Source: Mesostigma viride (lineage: Eukaryota; Streptophyta; Mesostigmatophyceae; Mesostigmatales; Mesostigmataceae). From it: 64,000 bases of DNA. The notes below the pieces were generated by a model. That model searched no databases, was not told the DNA's origin, and saw only the letters and a list, made by a program, of their open reading frames with translations. This document shows, piece after piece, positions 13,725-24,812 of the stretch. A program made the translations under genes and the position numbers. The stretch spans positions 62,001 through 126,000 of the forward strand of contig RPFO01000253.1 in NCBI GenBank assembly GCA_009746045.1, in the 5' to 3' direction. The first letter of the stretch is position 1, and the number at the start of each line of letters is the position of its first letter.

Positions 13725-14586
13725 ATGTACGGGTCCTATTGGGCAGATACGAACATACTCGTCATTCGGTACCGGCACCCCTGGTTTGACCCAAACATGT
13801 TCGGGTTTGAGTACAGTACCGAATATTTGATAGATATTGCCGTTCTGGCCGATGGAATTGTGTCATCTCTTGGCAGGATCAACTTGGCTGCTAGAAAGTT
13901 TTCAGGCATCGACTCAATCGAGGCTGTGAGCGTCCAGCTCTACGGTTCAGGGACGGCGCGATGCGTCAAATTCAAGTTCTTCACTGTAGTATCCGATGGA
14001 TAATCAAGCTTACAAACATGAGTATATATATCATTCTCAATGAATATGTATATACGGACGGGTGGTGGTATATTCAGTACGCACTCTCATTCGTGTACTA
14101 CTGAGTACGGGGTTCGGTCAGACCGTACCAACCCGGACATACTCGGTATATCGGGTACCGGCGACCTTGGCGGGACCCGAACATGTCCGGGGTTCGGTAC
14201 CGGGTGACCTGGACAGTACTCGGTGTGGGGTTCGGTCATCCCAGGAACCGAGTAGCCCAGCCCTAGCGACAACGTCACAGCAATCCACTGTTGACGACCT
14301 TTGTGAGGCGATGGAAAACACGCCATCTGGCTAGCTCGCAAGTCAAGCGCGTCTGTCCACCCTCCTACAGGGTAGCAGGCTGATACGAAGAATCATTTGG
14401 CTGCAGAGTACGAATACTGAAGATTTCAGATTTTTATAGAAGCGACACTTGCCAGCATGCCCGGACCGGTTCCAGCATGTACATGGCCCCACCCTTCCAA
14501 AACCTGGCCTCACCACCCACAAAACCAGCCCTTAACTCTCGCAACATGCCACTACCCCACCTCTCGCCACATGCCACGGGCCTCAC
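13725..14586. other. Array flank and start of NAA35 intron 3; no coding sequence seen
   Basis: Unique-looking sequence between the satellite and the last visible NAA35 exon. Two stretches (about 13,765-13,825 and 14,149-14,255) share a loose vocabulary of CGGTACCGG, CGAACATGT and GGGTTCGGT, suggesting an older decayed repeat. At 14,028-14,045 ATCATTCTCAATGAATAT also occurs in reverse complement near 26,530. Nothing resembling later NAA35 exons was found here. Confidence 0.5.
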
Positions 14587-15994
14587 CTCTCGGAACGCGG
14601 CGCGGCTGACAGCTGAGCGGATGATGGCACATAGCGCGCGCACGGCGGCGCAGTAAGCGGCCAGGACGCGGTTGCCGCTGGCGTACGCAGGGCGCAGCAT
14701 GTACACGCAGGTGAAGACCGACTGGGCAAGAGAATGGCCGCGGTGCCAGGCCGCCTGGGAGCGCACGGGGAGGGTGCAGGGGCACAGTCAAGGTGCCAAC
14801 AGTGCACAAACATAGTGAATGATGGGTACAGGGAATGTGGGCTATGGTGTGCATGAGTATAATGAGCGTGAGTATAATGCGCGGGGGTACTCTGCATGGG
14901 GTACGGGGTACTATGAGTGGGCCACATCGAAGTGGGGGCAAGCGGACGGTCCGGCGGATTAGTGGCAGTACTGTGGACAAGGAGCAGGCGCACACAGAGT
15001 GGGAAACGGCTTCTTGAGCATCTGGCACGGGTAAGCATGTGTTTTTTTGCTGATGCTATTGAAACGGTTGTACTAACCATATCAATAGCATCAATACGGG
15101 AATGTGTTTCCAACATGTGGGTACGTTTGCACGTATGTAAGGCTAAGCGGGTGGCGGATGCACGTGAAAATCCAGGGTGCACGTCCTGATTGCAAAACCA
15201 CCTGCTTACGCATGTTAGCACATGCACCAAGGTACACAAATATTGCGGTGGGTTTAGTCTGCCATATAAAGATATTCTAGGTCATCTAGTCGCTCTACAC
15301 GTAAGCCAGCCATAATTTCAATGCACAAGGCTACACATTTCCATCTCCATTCATATTCATCATCCTGAACGACTCGAAAACGCGGACAAGATAACGGCAG
15401 GCTCGAGCTACCATGGTCCGGATTCTCCCGATCTCTGGCCTGCGCTGGTTGTCTCCTTGATATTCTACTATGTTTCAATCCCATGCAGGGTGCAATATTT
15501 TCACCTCTTTAGCGACCAATTCATCCATGACAAGGATGAGCTGTGGGCCCGTCAAATTCAGGGGTGCATGCCCGCTGGCTATCACTTCCTCGGGATTTTG
15601 ATATCCTCCGGTGTACACCCCTGCATCCATTTTCGGGTCCATAATTTCCAGCGCTGACATGGCATCGAACATGCTGAAGCCTTCGCCGTGTATCAGCTGT
15701 CCCACAGCCATATCTGCTCAGCGGAGTCGTAAAGACATCAAACAACCAGGTTTGTCACCAGATGCAGAAATCGCAGGGAAGCGCGAGAAACAGCACAGCA
15801 TTCCGAGGATTTACTACTATCAAGAGTACGTCAAAAGAGTAGGATGGCGAGGCTGCCCATTCAAACGACAAGCAGTTGTCAAGGTTAAGACCGTAAAAAC
15901 AGGGCGATGGTCGAATAATTGCCAACTCACCATCGCAAATCTGTTTAAGAAAAGTGGTGCAGTCTGTCCAGCCCGACGACTGCTTTCCCTCCAT
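14587..15994 (-). CDS. NAA35: N-alpha-acetyltransferase 35, NatC auxiliary subunit (5' part only)
   Basis: NAA35/Mak10 is the auxiliary, ribosome-anchoring subunit of the NatC N-terminal acetyltransferase in the cytosol. Three coding exons are visible on the minus strand: 15,994-15,931 (ATG at 15,994), 15,713-15,505 and 14,754-14,587, giving 147 residues with matching phases and GT-AG borders. Exon 1 joins exon 2 through a split Asp codon. The family signature is clear: VGQLIHGEGFSMFDAMSALE at residues 25-44, followed by IMDPKMDAG, then AAWHRGHSLAQSVFTC at the start of exon 3. The family is usually about 700 aa, so roughly four fifths is missing. A donor (GAG|GTGAGG) follows exon 3, but no further exon is seen before the satellite. 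Either the remaining exons lie beyond the array or the gene is cut. Intron 2 holds a dispersed repeat copy. Confidence 0.9.
15279..15462 (+). repeat. Dispersed repeat, copy A (in NAA35 intron 2)
   Basis: A segment of about 184 bp that recurs almost unchanged at 44,530-44,718 and, for its second half, at 23,467-23,566. All three copies share AGCTACCATGGTCCGGATTC and GAACGACTCGAA. All are in the same orientation on the plus strand. It has no coding content and I recognise no terminal repeats. It is probably a fragment of a larger mobile element. Confidence 0.85.
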
Positions 15995-16791
15995 TTCTGA
16001 ATTGCACCCACGTCGTATGATAACAAGCTAAATTTCTCGCCACATTCACACCTTTCCCCGCGCAATCACGCCCTTGATAATGCCACCAATCTAACAAAAA
16101 GTTTTGCGCATCGCAGCGACCTAAACCACTTACTAGGTTGATGCTGCCTAGAAGAAATGACCGTCGCCGGTCGGAACGAGCGTGCAGGCTGTGAAAGAAC
16201 AATTAAGTGGTGAACGTGTTTCACCAGTGACGCCCATCGCCACCACCTGTCACTCAAACCTGCAAACTCTGAGCAGGATCGTATCTAAGAAACTGGACTG
16301 CAAATAACAGGTACATACTCCATGTAAATTATAAGTAGTTATTGAAGCTGGCTGCCAAGGACTGTTTGAAGGCGAAAATCCGTATGTACTGCCAAGTACT
16401 TCACAGTGCAGATACTGCCCATTGCTCACCATACAGTAGCACCCGGCCACAGCAGGCAGTGGCAAAATTAACTTTATGGGAAACGGACGTAAATAATCGA
16501 GGACGAAAATGGAGTTCTCTGTAACCCTCCTGAAATAGCGAGCATACTCAGCTCTTCCTAAAAAACACAGGACGATGGTGGGGATTATCTTGCTGTCACG
16601 GCCACAATTACAATTATCCGTTAAGTCATGACATTGTGGGGGTCACTGTGCTGGTTGCCTCGCGGGCATGCTTTCTGCAACATGGGCTTGGTGTTTCACC
16701 TGACACTTTCCGGCACAAGCTTGGGCTTGAATCATCCATAGCTGCTGATTACCGTATGACATAGTTTCCTAGTGTGGGCGGCTCTACCAGG
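15995..16791. promoter_or_regulatory. Divergent intergenic region between NAA35 and FAP119-like gene
   Basis: The ATG codons of NAA35 (minus) and the CLAMP-domain gene (plus) are 797 bp apart, so this stretch should hold both 5' UTRs and both promoters. I see no defined motif such as a clear TATA box that I would commit to. The role is inferred from position only. Confidence 0.4.
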
Positions 16792-19700
16792 ATGACTACG
16801 GAAGAAAGCACGCAGCCAGACCAGGCTGCTGGGAACGGCGAAGGGCCTCGAACGCAGGGACCAGAATACGATAAATTCTTTACAGCTGATCAATTGAACA
16901 CGTTTTATTCGCGCACAGAGAAGCCGGAGCTAGGATTAAGGTGGGTTGCCAACTTTCGTATGCTGCCTGCTGCTTTCCCACTAATTAGTTTGGCTACTGC
17001 TGCCCACTACCACGTTCGAATTCATCACACAGCCCTTCGAGTACAGCCGACACCCATTGTTATAGAGCGCACTTCAAGGCTAGCGATTTCGTAGTATTTT
17101 CCCTCTTTCGGCTTTTGGCCTTTAGTCACGAAGACGATGTGTTCTTTGCAGAGCCTATAGTCGCACGGACGACTGTCGCGACCCCAGTGCCCCTGACGAC
17201 TTTCAATCCATGGTGGCATCGGAATCTTGAGATAAACCCTGGACTCGGTGGACTCCTCTGAATCTGTTCACAGGAATGATTTTGTCGTGCAAAGTCCGTG
17301 GAACGGTTTAGCCTGTACTTTTCATGCTGCATCGCCTGACTTTACTCTTTTTCCCCGTATGGCACAGCACCAATCGTGCTTTGCATACTGCCCTCCTCCA
17401 GTCTTGGCTGGTAGATGAGGCTCTTTCCTTGTGCCAGTGTCCCGTTCCGTTCGCCCTCCCTCTTCGCCCCCTACCCCCTTCCCTCCCCTACCCCGACCCT
17501 CTGCCCCCTCTAACATCCCCCGTCCGCTCCTACTCCAAAGGTCTCCCTGTTTTCCTGAGCGCTTTCCCAGCCTCTAACATCCCCCGTCCGCTCCTACTCC
17601 ACAGGTCTCCCTGTTTACCTCAGCGCGTCCGCTCTTACTCCAGAGGTCTCCCTGTTCACCTCAGCGCTTTCCCAGCATGAAGGGGCTTGCCAGTCTGCCC
17701 TTGCCACGTTAGTTAAGGCGCTATCCTGCTTTGGCTCACAGTTCCTTTGCATGTCGCTGTCTGTTCCCCTGCTGCGCTCCGCCCTCCCCAACACACGTCC
17801 TGCCTACCACACACACAAGCATGCTCCCCCCCCCCTCCCTCCTCCCCCCACCCCCTCTCCTCAACAACCCACACGCACGTAACCCCCTGCAGGTTCCTGT
17901 CACAAGTTTTGGACCTGCAGGAGTACCAGACGGATGCACACTCTGCGATCATACTCGACTACTCGGTCGGCATGCTGCTGTATGTGGTGGCCCTTTACGG
18001 GATGGGTGTTGGTCAGCATGGTGCTGTACGTGGTGAGATAGCCTGCTCTGGGCTCTGGTGATATCGTATTAGTATTAAAGCTAGGAACTATAATGGTATG
18101 TGTGTGTGTGTACCGTGTGGCTGTGTGATTGGATGGTGTCTATGTTTCCTGGTGCTGCGTGGGTGGTGCAATGAGATGATGTGTGTGTGGCCTGGCGGCT
18201 GTACGTGGCGGCACACCATGTCCGTGTCTGGTGATGATACGCGTCTGGAGTTGTATGCCACAAAGTGGCCACCCGTGTATCTGCTATAGTTTGCCGGCTT
18301 TGTGGGATTGTTTGGTCACATGCGGTGGGCATCACCCAGTTTTGGGCGGAACGGGCCGCGGCGATTGGCGCACTGGCTTTTACAGCCACAGTGGAGGGAG
18401 CCTGCAATTGGTAGGCAGTGGAAGCAGACATGGAAAGCGAGAATGTGAGGGTCATGCCGCCGTGAAGCCTGTTGTGTTTGGAAAGGAAAATAATGATGCA
18501 GGGGGAGGGGGGGGGGGGAGGGGGGGGGGGGAGGGGGAGGGGGGAGGGGGGGGGGGGAGGGGAGGGGGGAGGGGGGGGGGGGAGGGGGGAGGGGGAGGGG
18601 AGGGGGGAGGGGGGAGGGGGAGGGGGAGGGGGGAGGGGGAGGGGGGAGGGGGGAGGGGGGGCCGAAGAGGGGGACACATCCTGCTAAATGTTTTCTGAGC
18701 AGGTGCAAGCCATCTGTATTGTTGGTGGAGGTACCGCAGTTGTGGAGGAGTTCTGGCAGTTTGGCAAGATTTGGGGCAAGTTTCGTTCTTCATGTGTAGG
18801 CTTGCCAATACCCACATTCCATGTGGACATGTACATCTGCCTGCCCAACTGCACGAGCTTTCATCGACCCCATCATTTTCTCCTGCTTTCTTCTCGTTGC
18901 TTATTGTGTCCGCCCATGTGCTTGCTTGTCCATCTGCGTGCATCTACGTGCTGCAGGTTCTGCCAGCAGCACTCGATGGACTTTGAGCAAACGGCGGTGA
19001 TCTTCTCGCTGGGTCGACGCGTGCTGTCATGTATATCAGGTGGGTGGATCATGGTTGCATCATGGGTGGGTGGCGGGTGGTTGCGTTGCGGATTGGTGGT
19101 GGGTGGCTGCATCGTGGGTGAGCCGTGGGCGGCTTCACCCTAATTTTGCTGCGCCCGCTACCGTTCATGATCTCTGCATCTTTGGCCCAGACGGATTCTC
19201 CTGTTGACCTATCTCGACCCGCCTCCTCCCTCGCTCCCCCCCTTACACCTCCCCCCCCACTGTCGCAGGCGGCGGCAACTTTGCAGCCACGGAGCAGCTC
19301 TTCCGCCGCCAGCTGCTGCCGCTCTGCTCCGCACACCCCAAGCCTGGCACACCGCACATCTTTTCGTCGCTGGAGGTCAAGCTGATCGTGGACTGGTTTG
19401 CCGAGGGGTGAGTGAAACGTGCGTGCTGCTGGAGTGTGGAGGGGTGAGGGGGGGGTGCGCGGCTTCTTGCTGAGGGGCCAGCATCTGAGGGGCCGTCTGC
19501 CATGGGTTTGCTGATGGGTAAGTGGGCAGGAGGCTGCTGCTGGCTGCTGCAGCTTCGCAAGGCAAGCACCCAACATTTATAATGACCAGTATAGTGACCA
19601 ATACTAAGGCAACCCCTTTTCTTTGCCAGATGCATGAGATGATGCGCTGCTGGGTTAGCGAGGGGTGACCAAGCTCCATTATTCCAATAAAGCTACTTTG

Positions 19701-20972
19701 TTGATAGATATGGGGAGGGAAATGACTGCCTTCTTACCATAGATAATAGCTGAGCGCTGCGGCTACACATAACAGGCATGAATAAGGATATGGTGTTTTC
19801 CCTTCCCGTTGCCTGGCAATCTCCCCTGGCTCACTGCCCCCGTGCCGCGTGGCTGCCTGCTTGCCCACGTGCCAGCCTGTTCCGCCACTTCAAGCTGTAC
19901 GCATACGCGATGACACGCGAGCAGGACCACCAGGCAGCCAAGGTGGACGTGATTGTGGAGACGGCGGTGGTGCCCCTGCTGGCGGCCTCGCGCAACGAAG
20001 AGGAGCTCGCCGCACACAAGGTATGTATGGCAGCCTTCCACACGCAGCCACCCACACGAGGTATGGGCTGCACTAGCCCAAGCAACGCCAAGAATGCCCC
20101 AGCCCACACGAAGGCCAGGCCTCGCGAGCACGCACCGGGCAGGGCACGCATGGTACACAGGCAAGGTCAGGAGAGGAGCCGGGGTAACATATGCCCATGA
20201 AGGTGGGGCGCACAAAGCCGCACACGCAAGGTAGGGTGCACACAGACGCACACACAAGGGAGCGCTTGCAATGACAGAAGCCAGGGCCATGCTCGCCATG
20301 ACCATCTTAAAGGGTTGGCACTCCATAGCTCTAGAGCATGTTCGTGTCTTGAAATGTTGGATAGCCTGGGAAGTGGCACAGCAAGGCCATTTTATGTGGA
20401 CGAAGCGGGGAAGGGCATCGATGGTCCACAGGGTAGGCCCATGCTTTCATGCAAAGTATTTCCATTATCCCTCATGTCAGTGTCGGAGGTGCATCACTCA
20501 GTCCTAAAACCGAAAACCCGGACCCCTCGCCAGCGGGGGTCATGCCTGCGGTTAGCCTAGTTGGCACCTTCCATTCTGGTTTGGGTTGGGAGTCCATGCA
20601 GCCTACCAGTGATGCCCCGCACTGCTTCTCTCACTGGATACCCCTGCCTGGTTGTGCACGTGACTGCGCTATCCACACACGATGACCCCGCAGGCATCCA
20701 TCGTGCAGCAAGCCGAGGAGGAGAGAGCGCGTGTGGAGGCGCAGCAAGCGGCCGAGGCGGCCGAGAAGGCGCGCGTGGCAGCAGAAGAGGCCGCGCAGGC
20801 CGAGCTGGAGCGCCTGCGCCGCAAGCCCGCCACGCTGGAGGAGGCGGTGGACAAGGCGATCGAGAAGCGGGTGGCGGTGCTGGCAAAGGACATGGAGGAG
20901 AATTATGCGGCCAGGGAGAGGCAGCTGCTGCAGAAGATCGAGATGCTCCAGGCTCAGCTGGGCTCCAAGTGA
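16792..20972 (+). CDS. CLAMP-domain flagellar central-pair C1a protein (FAP119/C1a-32/34 type)
   Basis: Six exons assemble with matching phases and GT-AG borders into 293 aa: 16,792-16,940, 17,893-17,979, 18,957-19,039, 19,269-19,407, 19,876-20,020 and 20,694-20,972. Residues about 51-175 match the CLAMP family (flagellar C1a complex subunits C1a-32/C1a-34, FAP119/CFAP119): ILDYSVGMLLFCQQHS then FEQTAVIFSLG (residues about 71-100), and HIFSSLEVKLIVDWFAEG followed by LFRHFKLYAYAMT (about 136-166), the most conserved part. Residues 202-293 form an Ala/Glu-rich coiled coil. In Chlamydomonas the C1a complex sits on the central-pair microtubules and helps control dynein and waveform. The length fits the 32-34 kDa subunits; I cannot decide between FAP114 and FAP119. 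The exon 2 donor is GTATGT. Several introns contain decayed copies of their own exon borders (see findings). There is an in-frame GTG at 16,774, but the first ATG is 16,792. Confidence 0.85.
17516..17676 (+). repeat. Threefold tandem repeat in CLAMP-gene intron 1
   Basis: Three imperfect copies of a pyrimidine-rich unit containing CCGTCCGCTCCTACTCC, AGGTCTCCCTGTTT and CAGCGCTTTCCCAGC. The third copy is shortened. It lies about 220 bp upstream of the exon 2 acceptor and resembles acceptor-side polypyrimidine sequence. Confidence 0.75.
18499..18661 (+). repeat. G-rich microsatellite in CLAMP-gene intron 2
   Basis: About 160 bp of runs of four to twelve G separated by single A. The plus (sense) strand is the G-rich one, so the transcript could form G-quadruplexes. 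Open frames of Gly/Glu/Arg or Pro/Ser through it are compositional. Confidence 0.95.
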
Positions 20973-21976
20973 TTGGGTCAACGTTGGCCGGGTGTGGATG
21001 TTGCTGCCTGATGTGCAAGCTTACAAGCTTGCCGCCTTTGCCAGGAGAACAAACGGTGCTATTAATAGTCACGTAACTATGACCGTATAACATAGGGCGC
21101 GATACAGTCAGATGCCTCTCAGTACTTCTAGCAGGGTATACTGACGCCGTGCAGGTGGTAAACGCTGGACGGCATCCAGAGCTCAAGGCGATGATGCTAC
21201 ATGATCATGTTGCGCAGTGACCTTGCTAGGTTAGGGAGGTTTAGTGTCCATGAGTAGACCTTTGCCAGAATTGACCGCCTGCATTCCGTCGCGACCGCAT
21301 TTCATGCACGTGATGATTTTCCTGCAGTGTGTCGCGCTGGAACCTAGGCAGGAGCGTGCTCTATATTTCCGGTGATTGTATGCACAAGGAACGAAGTGAA
21401 TCTCGAGATGATCACTGTCCATGTCTCAGTTCTCTAATTGGCTTCGCTGGGCAACATTCTGGCACCCTTTTTCCTAGTGCCTAATATTCACAGATATATT
21501 CGCAGATGTTTGACTGACTACCACCTGCCTGCCTCGACAATATATGCAGTGTTGGAGTTGTAATATACATTCGGTCCTGTAATATAGGGAGCCACGGAAA
21601 TCCCAATAAAGCTGGCCCTAGCAAATTGAGCATGTGAAGATCAAGGAGACAACCAAGATGTGTACGGCCCTGATTAAACACGCGCTCCCGCTGGCCGGGA
21701 GTCACGGAGCGCAATAATACCTGGTGCTTTTCATCCCTGTAGATATTCATTATTTCGGGCTAAAACGACAGCTCTCAGCAGTCAGATTCGCAATACACAA
21801 CGAATGCTAGATTACCTACGCCTCTGCGTTGCGCAAGCACCCCCGAACACCCAGAGCAGGCGGCAGGCTCGCATCCTCCGCCTGCAGGACAAGCTCCATG
21901 CGATGAAAACCACTTTTCCATCCATCTCCCTCCCCTCCGGCCGGTCCATACCCACCCCCATCTTCCACTGCATCCA
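20973..21976. other. Intergenic, no gene seen
   Basis: Downstream flank of the CLAMP gene. It contains short unrelated open frames on both strands, none with recognisable features, and no repeat that I could match elsewhere in the window. Confidence 0.5.
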
Positions 21977-21989
21977 CCCCCATATATAT

Positions 21990-22072
21990 TAAAAATATAA
22001 TTACTTACAGCAGAGTGAAATCACTCAAACCAAAGCAAACGCCCAGCTATAAACCTATATACAGAGCCATGT
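21990..22072 (-). mobile_element. 83-bp 5'-truncated LINE tail with target-site duplication
   Basis: This insert is bounded by CCCCCATATATAT on both sides (21,977-21,989 and 22,073-22,085), a 13-bp target-site duplication. Read on the minus strand it matches the last part of the insertion at 40,509-41,074: GGTTTATAGCTGGGCG, GTTTGCTTTGGTTTGAGTGA and CTGTAAGTAATTA, ending in an A/T-rich tail. It is therefore a severely 5'-truncated copy of the same non-LTR family, made by target-primed reverse transcription. Confidence 0.9.
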
Positions 22073-22135
22073 CCCCCATATATATATCTCCCCTCCTCGT
22101 TCTCCCCGGCCTGTTAGGCCGGTAGGCATCCTTGG

Positions 22136-24320
22136 CCCTCGCAACTTTCAACGTACGCACATTGCTAGCTAGCAGATAGCGACCATAGCTACCGGGTGGA
22201 GGAGCTTGTTGCCTAGCTTCTGCATTGCACGTCGTGTGTCTATTCTAGGCGTGCAGGAGCATCGACGCACGGCGCCTCCTGGCACGGTGCTCACTGATCC
22301 GGCTTGGCATGCAGGCGGTTATCATTTTTACTTTGCTGGTAGTGGGACGCCAGGCCAAGGGGGCGTTGCATGTCCTTTTGTGTTTGCCGCTGGCAGCTGC
22401 CAGCCTGTAAGCACGCTGATGGTTTTAACCCCACGCCTTATATGGTGGCACATTTCACCTTAGTTTATAGGGGCGGTCTAAGCACAACCGATCGAGGTCA
22501 CGGTTGGGGTGGCTATGCACCCCATAGTGGCTTGCCACAGCTGGAACGCCAGAAGTTCTTAATTCGAGGACTTGCATAACCCTGAGGGGGCCACCCCGGC
22601 CCGCCACTTCTTTGTTATGCATGCTGCTTGACGCCAACGCCACGCTCCCCGTGGGCACTGCTGGCAGTCGCTTTGCGCCTGCCGACACGGCTGCTAATGA
22701 CATGCAACGCCTCCTTGTTTTCTGCCTTTTTACGGGATACCGGATGGTTGCTGTCAACTGCCACTTCCACCGTCCCTCACAGGACTTGGTCACTTTTCGG
22801 GGCCCTAACAACCGTCAGGCCTGTCTGGACTACGTGGCGGGTACGGCAGCCCAGGTGCGCTTCGGTTCTGGATACCCGAGTGTTCGTGCACCCACGGTGT
22901 GCTCTGACCACCGGTTGGTGCGTGCGACCATTCGGCTCCGGTTCCAGGCCACCGAGCGCCGCGCCCTAGTAACCTGTCCTGACTGGACTGCGCTACGTAC
23001 GCCCGGTCCGTGGGGATCCTGAGGACTGGACGGACGCCCACCACGAGCGGAACAGGTGCCGGCAGGCGTACCTGGCGGCCCTGGACGCCCAGGCAGACGT
23101 CGACGCGCTGGCCCAGCAGGGTGCTCCCAACGCTGCCATTTTTGCGGGCTTTGCGGCCCGCACCCCGTTGCTGCATGGCGGCCCGGCACCTGCCGGCCAC
23201 GCCCCGCCGACGCCCGGCCCGGCCTCCTCTGCCACCAGGACCCAAAGGTCTTGGCCCCCCGGCACCGCCTACTGTACCTCAAGCGTAACCGGGACCCACT
23301 GCTGAAACCGGTGCTCAAGGCCACCCTTGTGGAGGCCTACTGACATGCTCAGGATGCAGTGGCGGCCCTGCCGAGTGCATCGCGGATGCCAAGGCCTGCC
23401 ATCCTTAAGCTCGCAACCAGCCAGAGCAAGGAAATATATGTTGAAATATATGTTGCCCACCCCTCCTCCTGAACGACTCGAAAACGCGGACAAGATAACG
23501 GCACGGCTCAAGCTACCATGGTCCGGATTCTCCCGATTGCTGGCCTGCGCTGGTTGTCTGCTTGAATTATGTTGCGCACCCTCCCGTATGTTGCCCTCCC
23601 TCCTTCTCGTTGTGTATATAGGGTTGCAAGGGTTTCAAGGACCAGCTTACCCGAGGTCGATCATGGGCCTGGTAGCTTGACGTAGTTCTAAGTGATCGAG
23701 TGGGTGCCAGTTGCCACCGCCTTCCCCACTCACGGGACAAGGCAGCTCCCCCACCAGTCCTGCTCACCTTCCCCTCGATATCCCCTGAGGACAATCAGCG
23801 GTTCCCAGTTTCTCGTCGCAAGAGGTTGCACGACCTCACCTGGATGCTGAACGAGGACCTGCCCCCCGCTCAGCATGCAGCAGCGACACGACCTGTGGCC
23901 GGAATACCTCCGCCACAAGCAGGACCCCCAGAAGCCGAAGGTGTACTGGAAAGGTTGCTGCACACCGATGAGTTGCTGGCCGACCTAGTGGTCCCAGCTA
24001 AGTTTGAACACCGCATTTCCTCCGGCCATCTCTCTTGCTTGGACTGCTATGTGCACAGAACAAGAAGAGGTGGCAGACGATCGTCCAGGCCCACACGCCA
24101 GCGCCGGTGGGCAAGCCCCCCCCCCCAGGAGGAAGGGGCGCTTTACTGAGTAGAGTAGTTAGGATTTTCTAGATTACCTTAGAATTAGCTTAGAGTTAGC
24201 TTAGTTTGGTTTCGCGGCTCCGCCCACCCCCATGCATCCAGCAAGGAATACGTGCTACACATGTGAAGCTCCCGGCAACGGAGTTATGTAACTATAAATT
24301 AATTTAATTTTAATTTACTG
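22136..24320 (+). pseudogene. Decayed LINE with APE-type endonuclease
   Basis: Remains of a non-LTR retrotransposon in several frames. The start (about 22,140) reads LATFNVRTLLAS, then GVQEHRR, the usual opening of an apurinic-type endonuclease. Further on, NCHFHRP, FRGPNNRQACLDYVAG and SDHRLV (about 22,740-22,940) complete the domain. The reverse transcriptase is missing or unrecognisable. The 3' end (about 23,960-24,150) encodes ADLVVPAKFEHRIS and IVQAHTPAPVGKPPP, matching the C-terminus of the element at 42,116-43,680. The tail reads CGGAGTTATGTAACTATAAA followed by TAATTTAATTTTAATTT. A dispersed repeat copy and a short insert interrupt it between 23,466 and 23,670. Frameshifts and stops make it dead. 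Confidence 0.8.
23467..23566 (+). repeat. Dispersed repeat, copy B (inside LINE remains)
   Basis: This 100-bp stretch matches the second half of copies A (15,279-15,462) and C (44,530-44,718), sharing GAACGACTCGAAAACGCGGA with copy A. It lacks the first half. It lies inside the LINE remnant. Confidence 0.85.
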
Positions 24321-24812
24321 GAGGGGCGGGGATCTGATGATCAACCACAAGATGTGGACGCCCCCTGCGGGCTAGGTTCATGGGCCCTTGTCATCCGGTA
24401 GTCACTGCCGCCATGGCAGCCGTGCCCGGCCTAGAATGTTAGCAATGCCTAGCCTTGCCACCATACCGGCTAGTCCCGTGCACCGCTAACGCACAGTACA
24501 CAACAAGCTAGCCATAGCCTTAGCTTAGCTTAGCATTTCTACAGCCAGCAATGCTACGCCCTATAGCTATGCTTCGCCTGCTTGCCCACGCTCCTTGCCA
24601 CATGTGATATGCTCGGCGCGGGTCTTATTGCACCCACAGACCGTGCCGGATCACGTCTATTGTGTCCGATTGCTGCTGTGCATGGCATGCATGCCTCTGG
24701 CCAGTGCATGCAGGAGAAAGTGGGTCTCTGCCCTCTCTCCCTGTTGTGCATACACAGGGACTAAAAGCACTCCGGTGCTCCGTGACCCGGTCCAACGGGA
24801 GCACTTGTTTAA
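24321..24812. other. Transposon-flanking sequence, no gene seen
   Basis: GC-balanced sequence between the LINE tail and the piggyBac-like element. CTAGCC/AGCTTAG words recur, but there is no coding signal. Confidence 0.4.

Noticed and set aside
9154-13789. Many open frames of 60-720 codons on both strands at the satellite edge
   Set aside because: They result from loss of the GTATC variant, which supplies stops on the minus strand; again purely periodic.
18291-18430. Candidate extra exon in CLAMP-gene intron 2
   Set aside because: Splicing from GTATGT at 17,980 to 18,957 restores the family spacing exactly; an extra exon would break it.
18081-18943. Pro/Ser- and Gly/Glu-rich frames around 18,500-18,660
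   Set aside because: Compositional; the stretch lies inside an intron of the CLAMP gene and the flanking exons join without it.
20557-21186. Open frame opposite CLAMP exon 6
   Set aside because: Antisense shadow of the coiled-coil exon; no conserved features.
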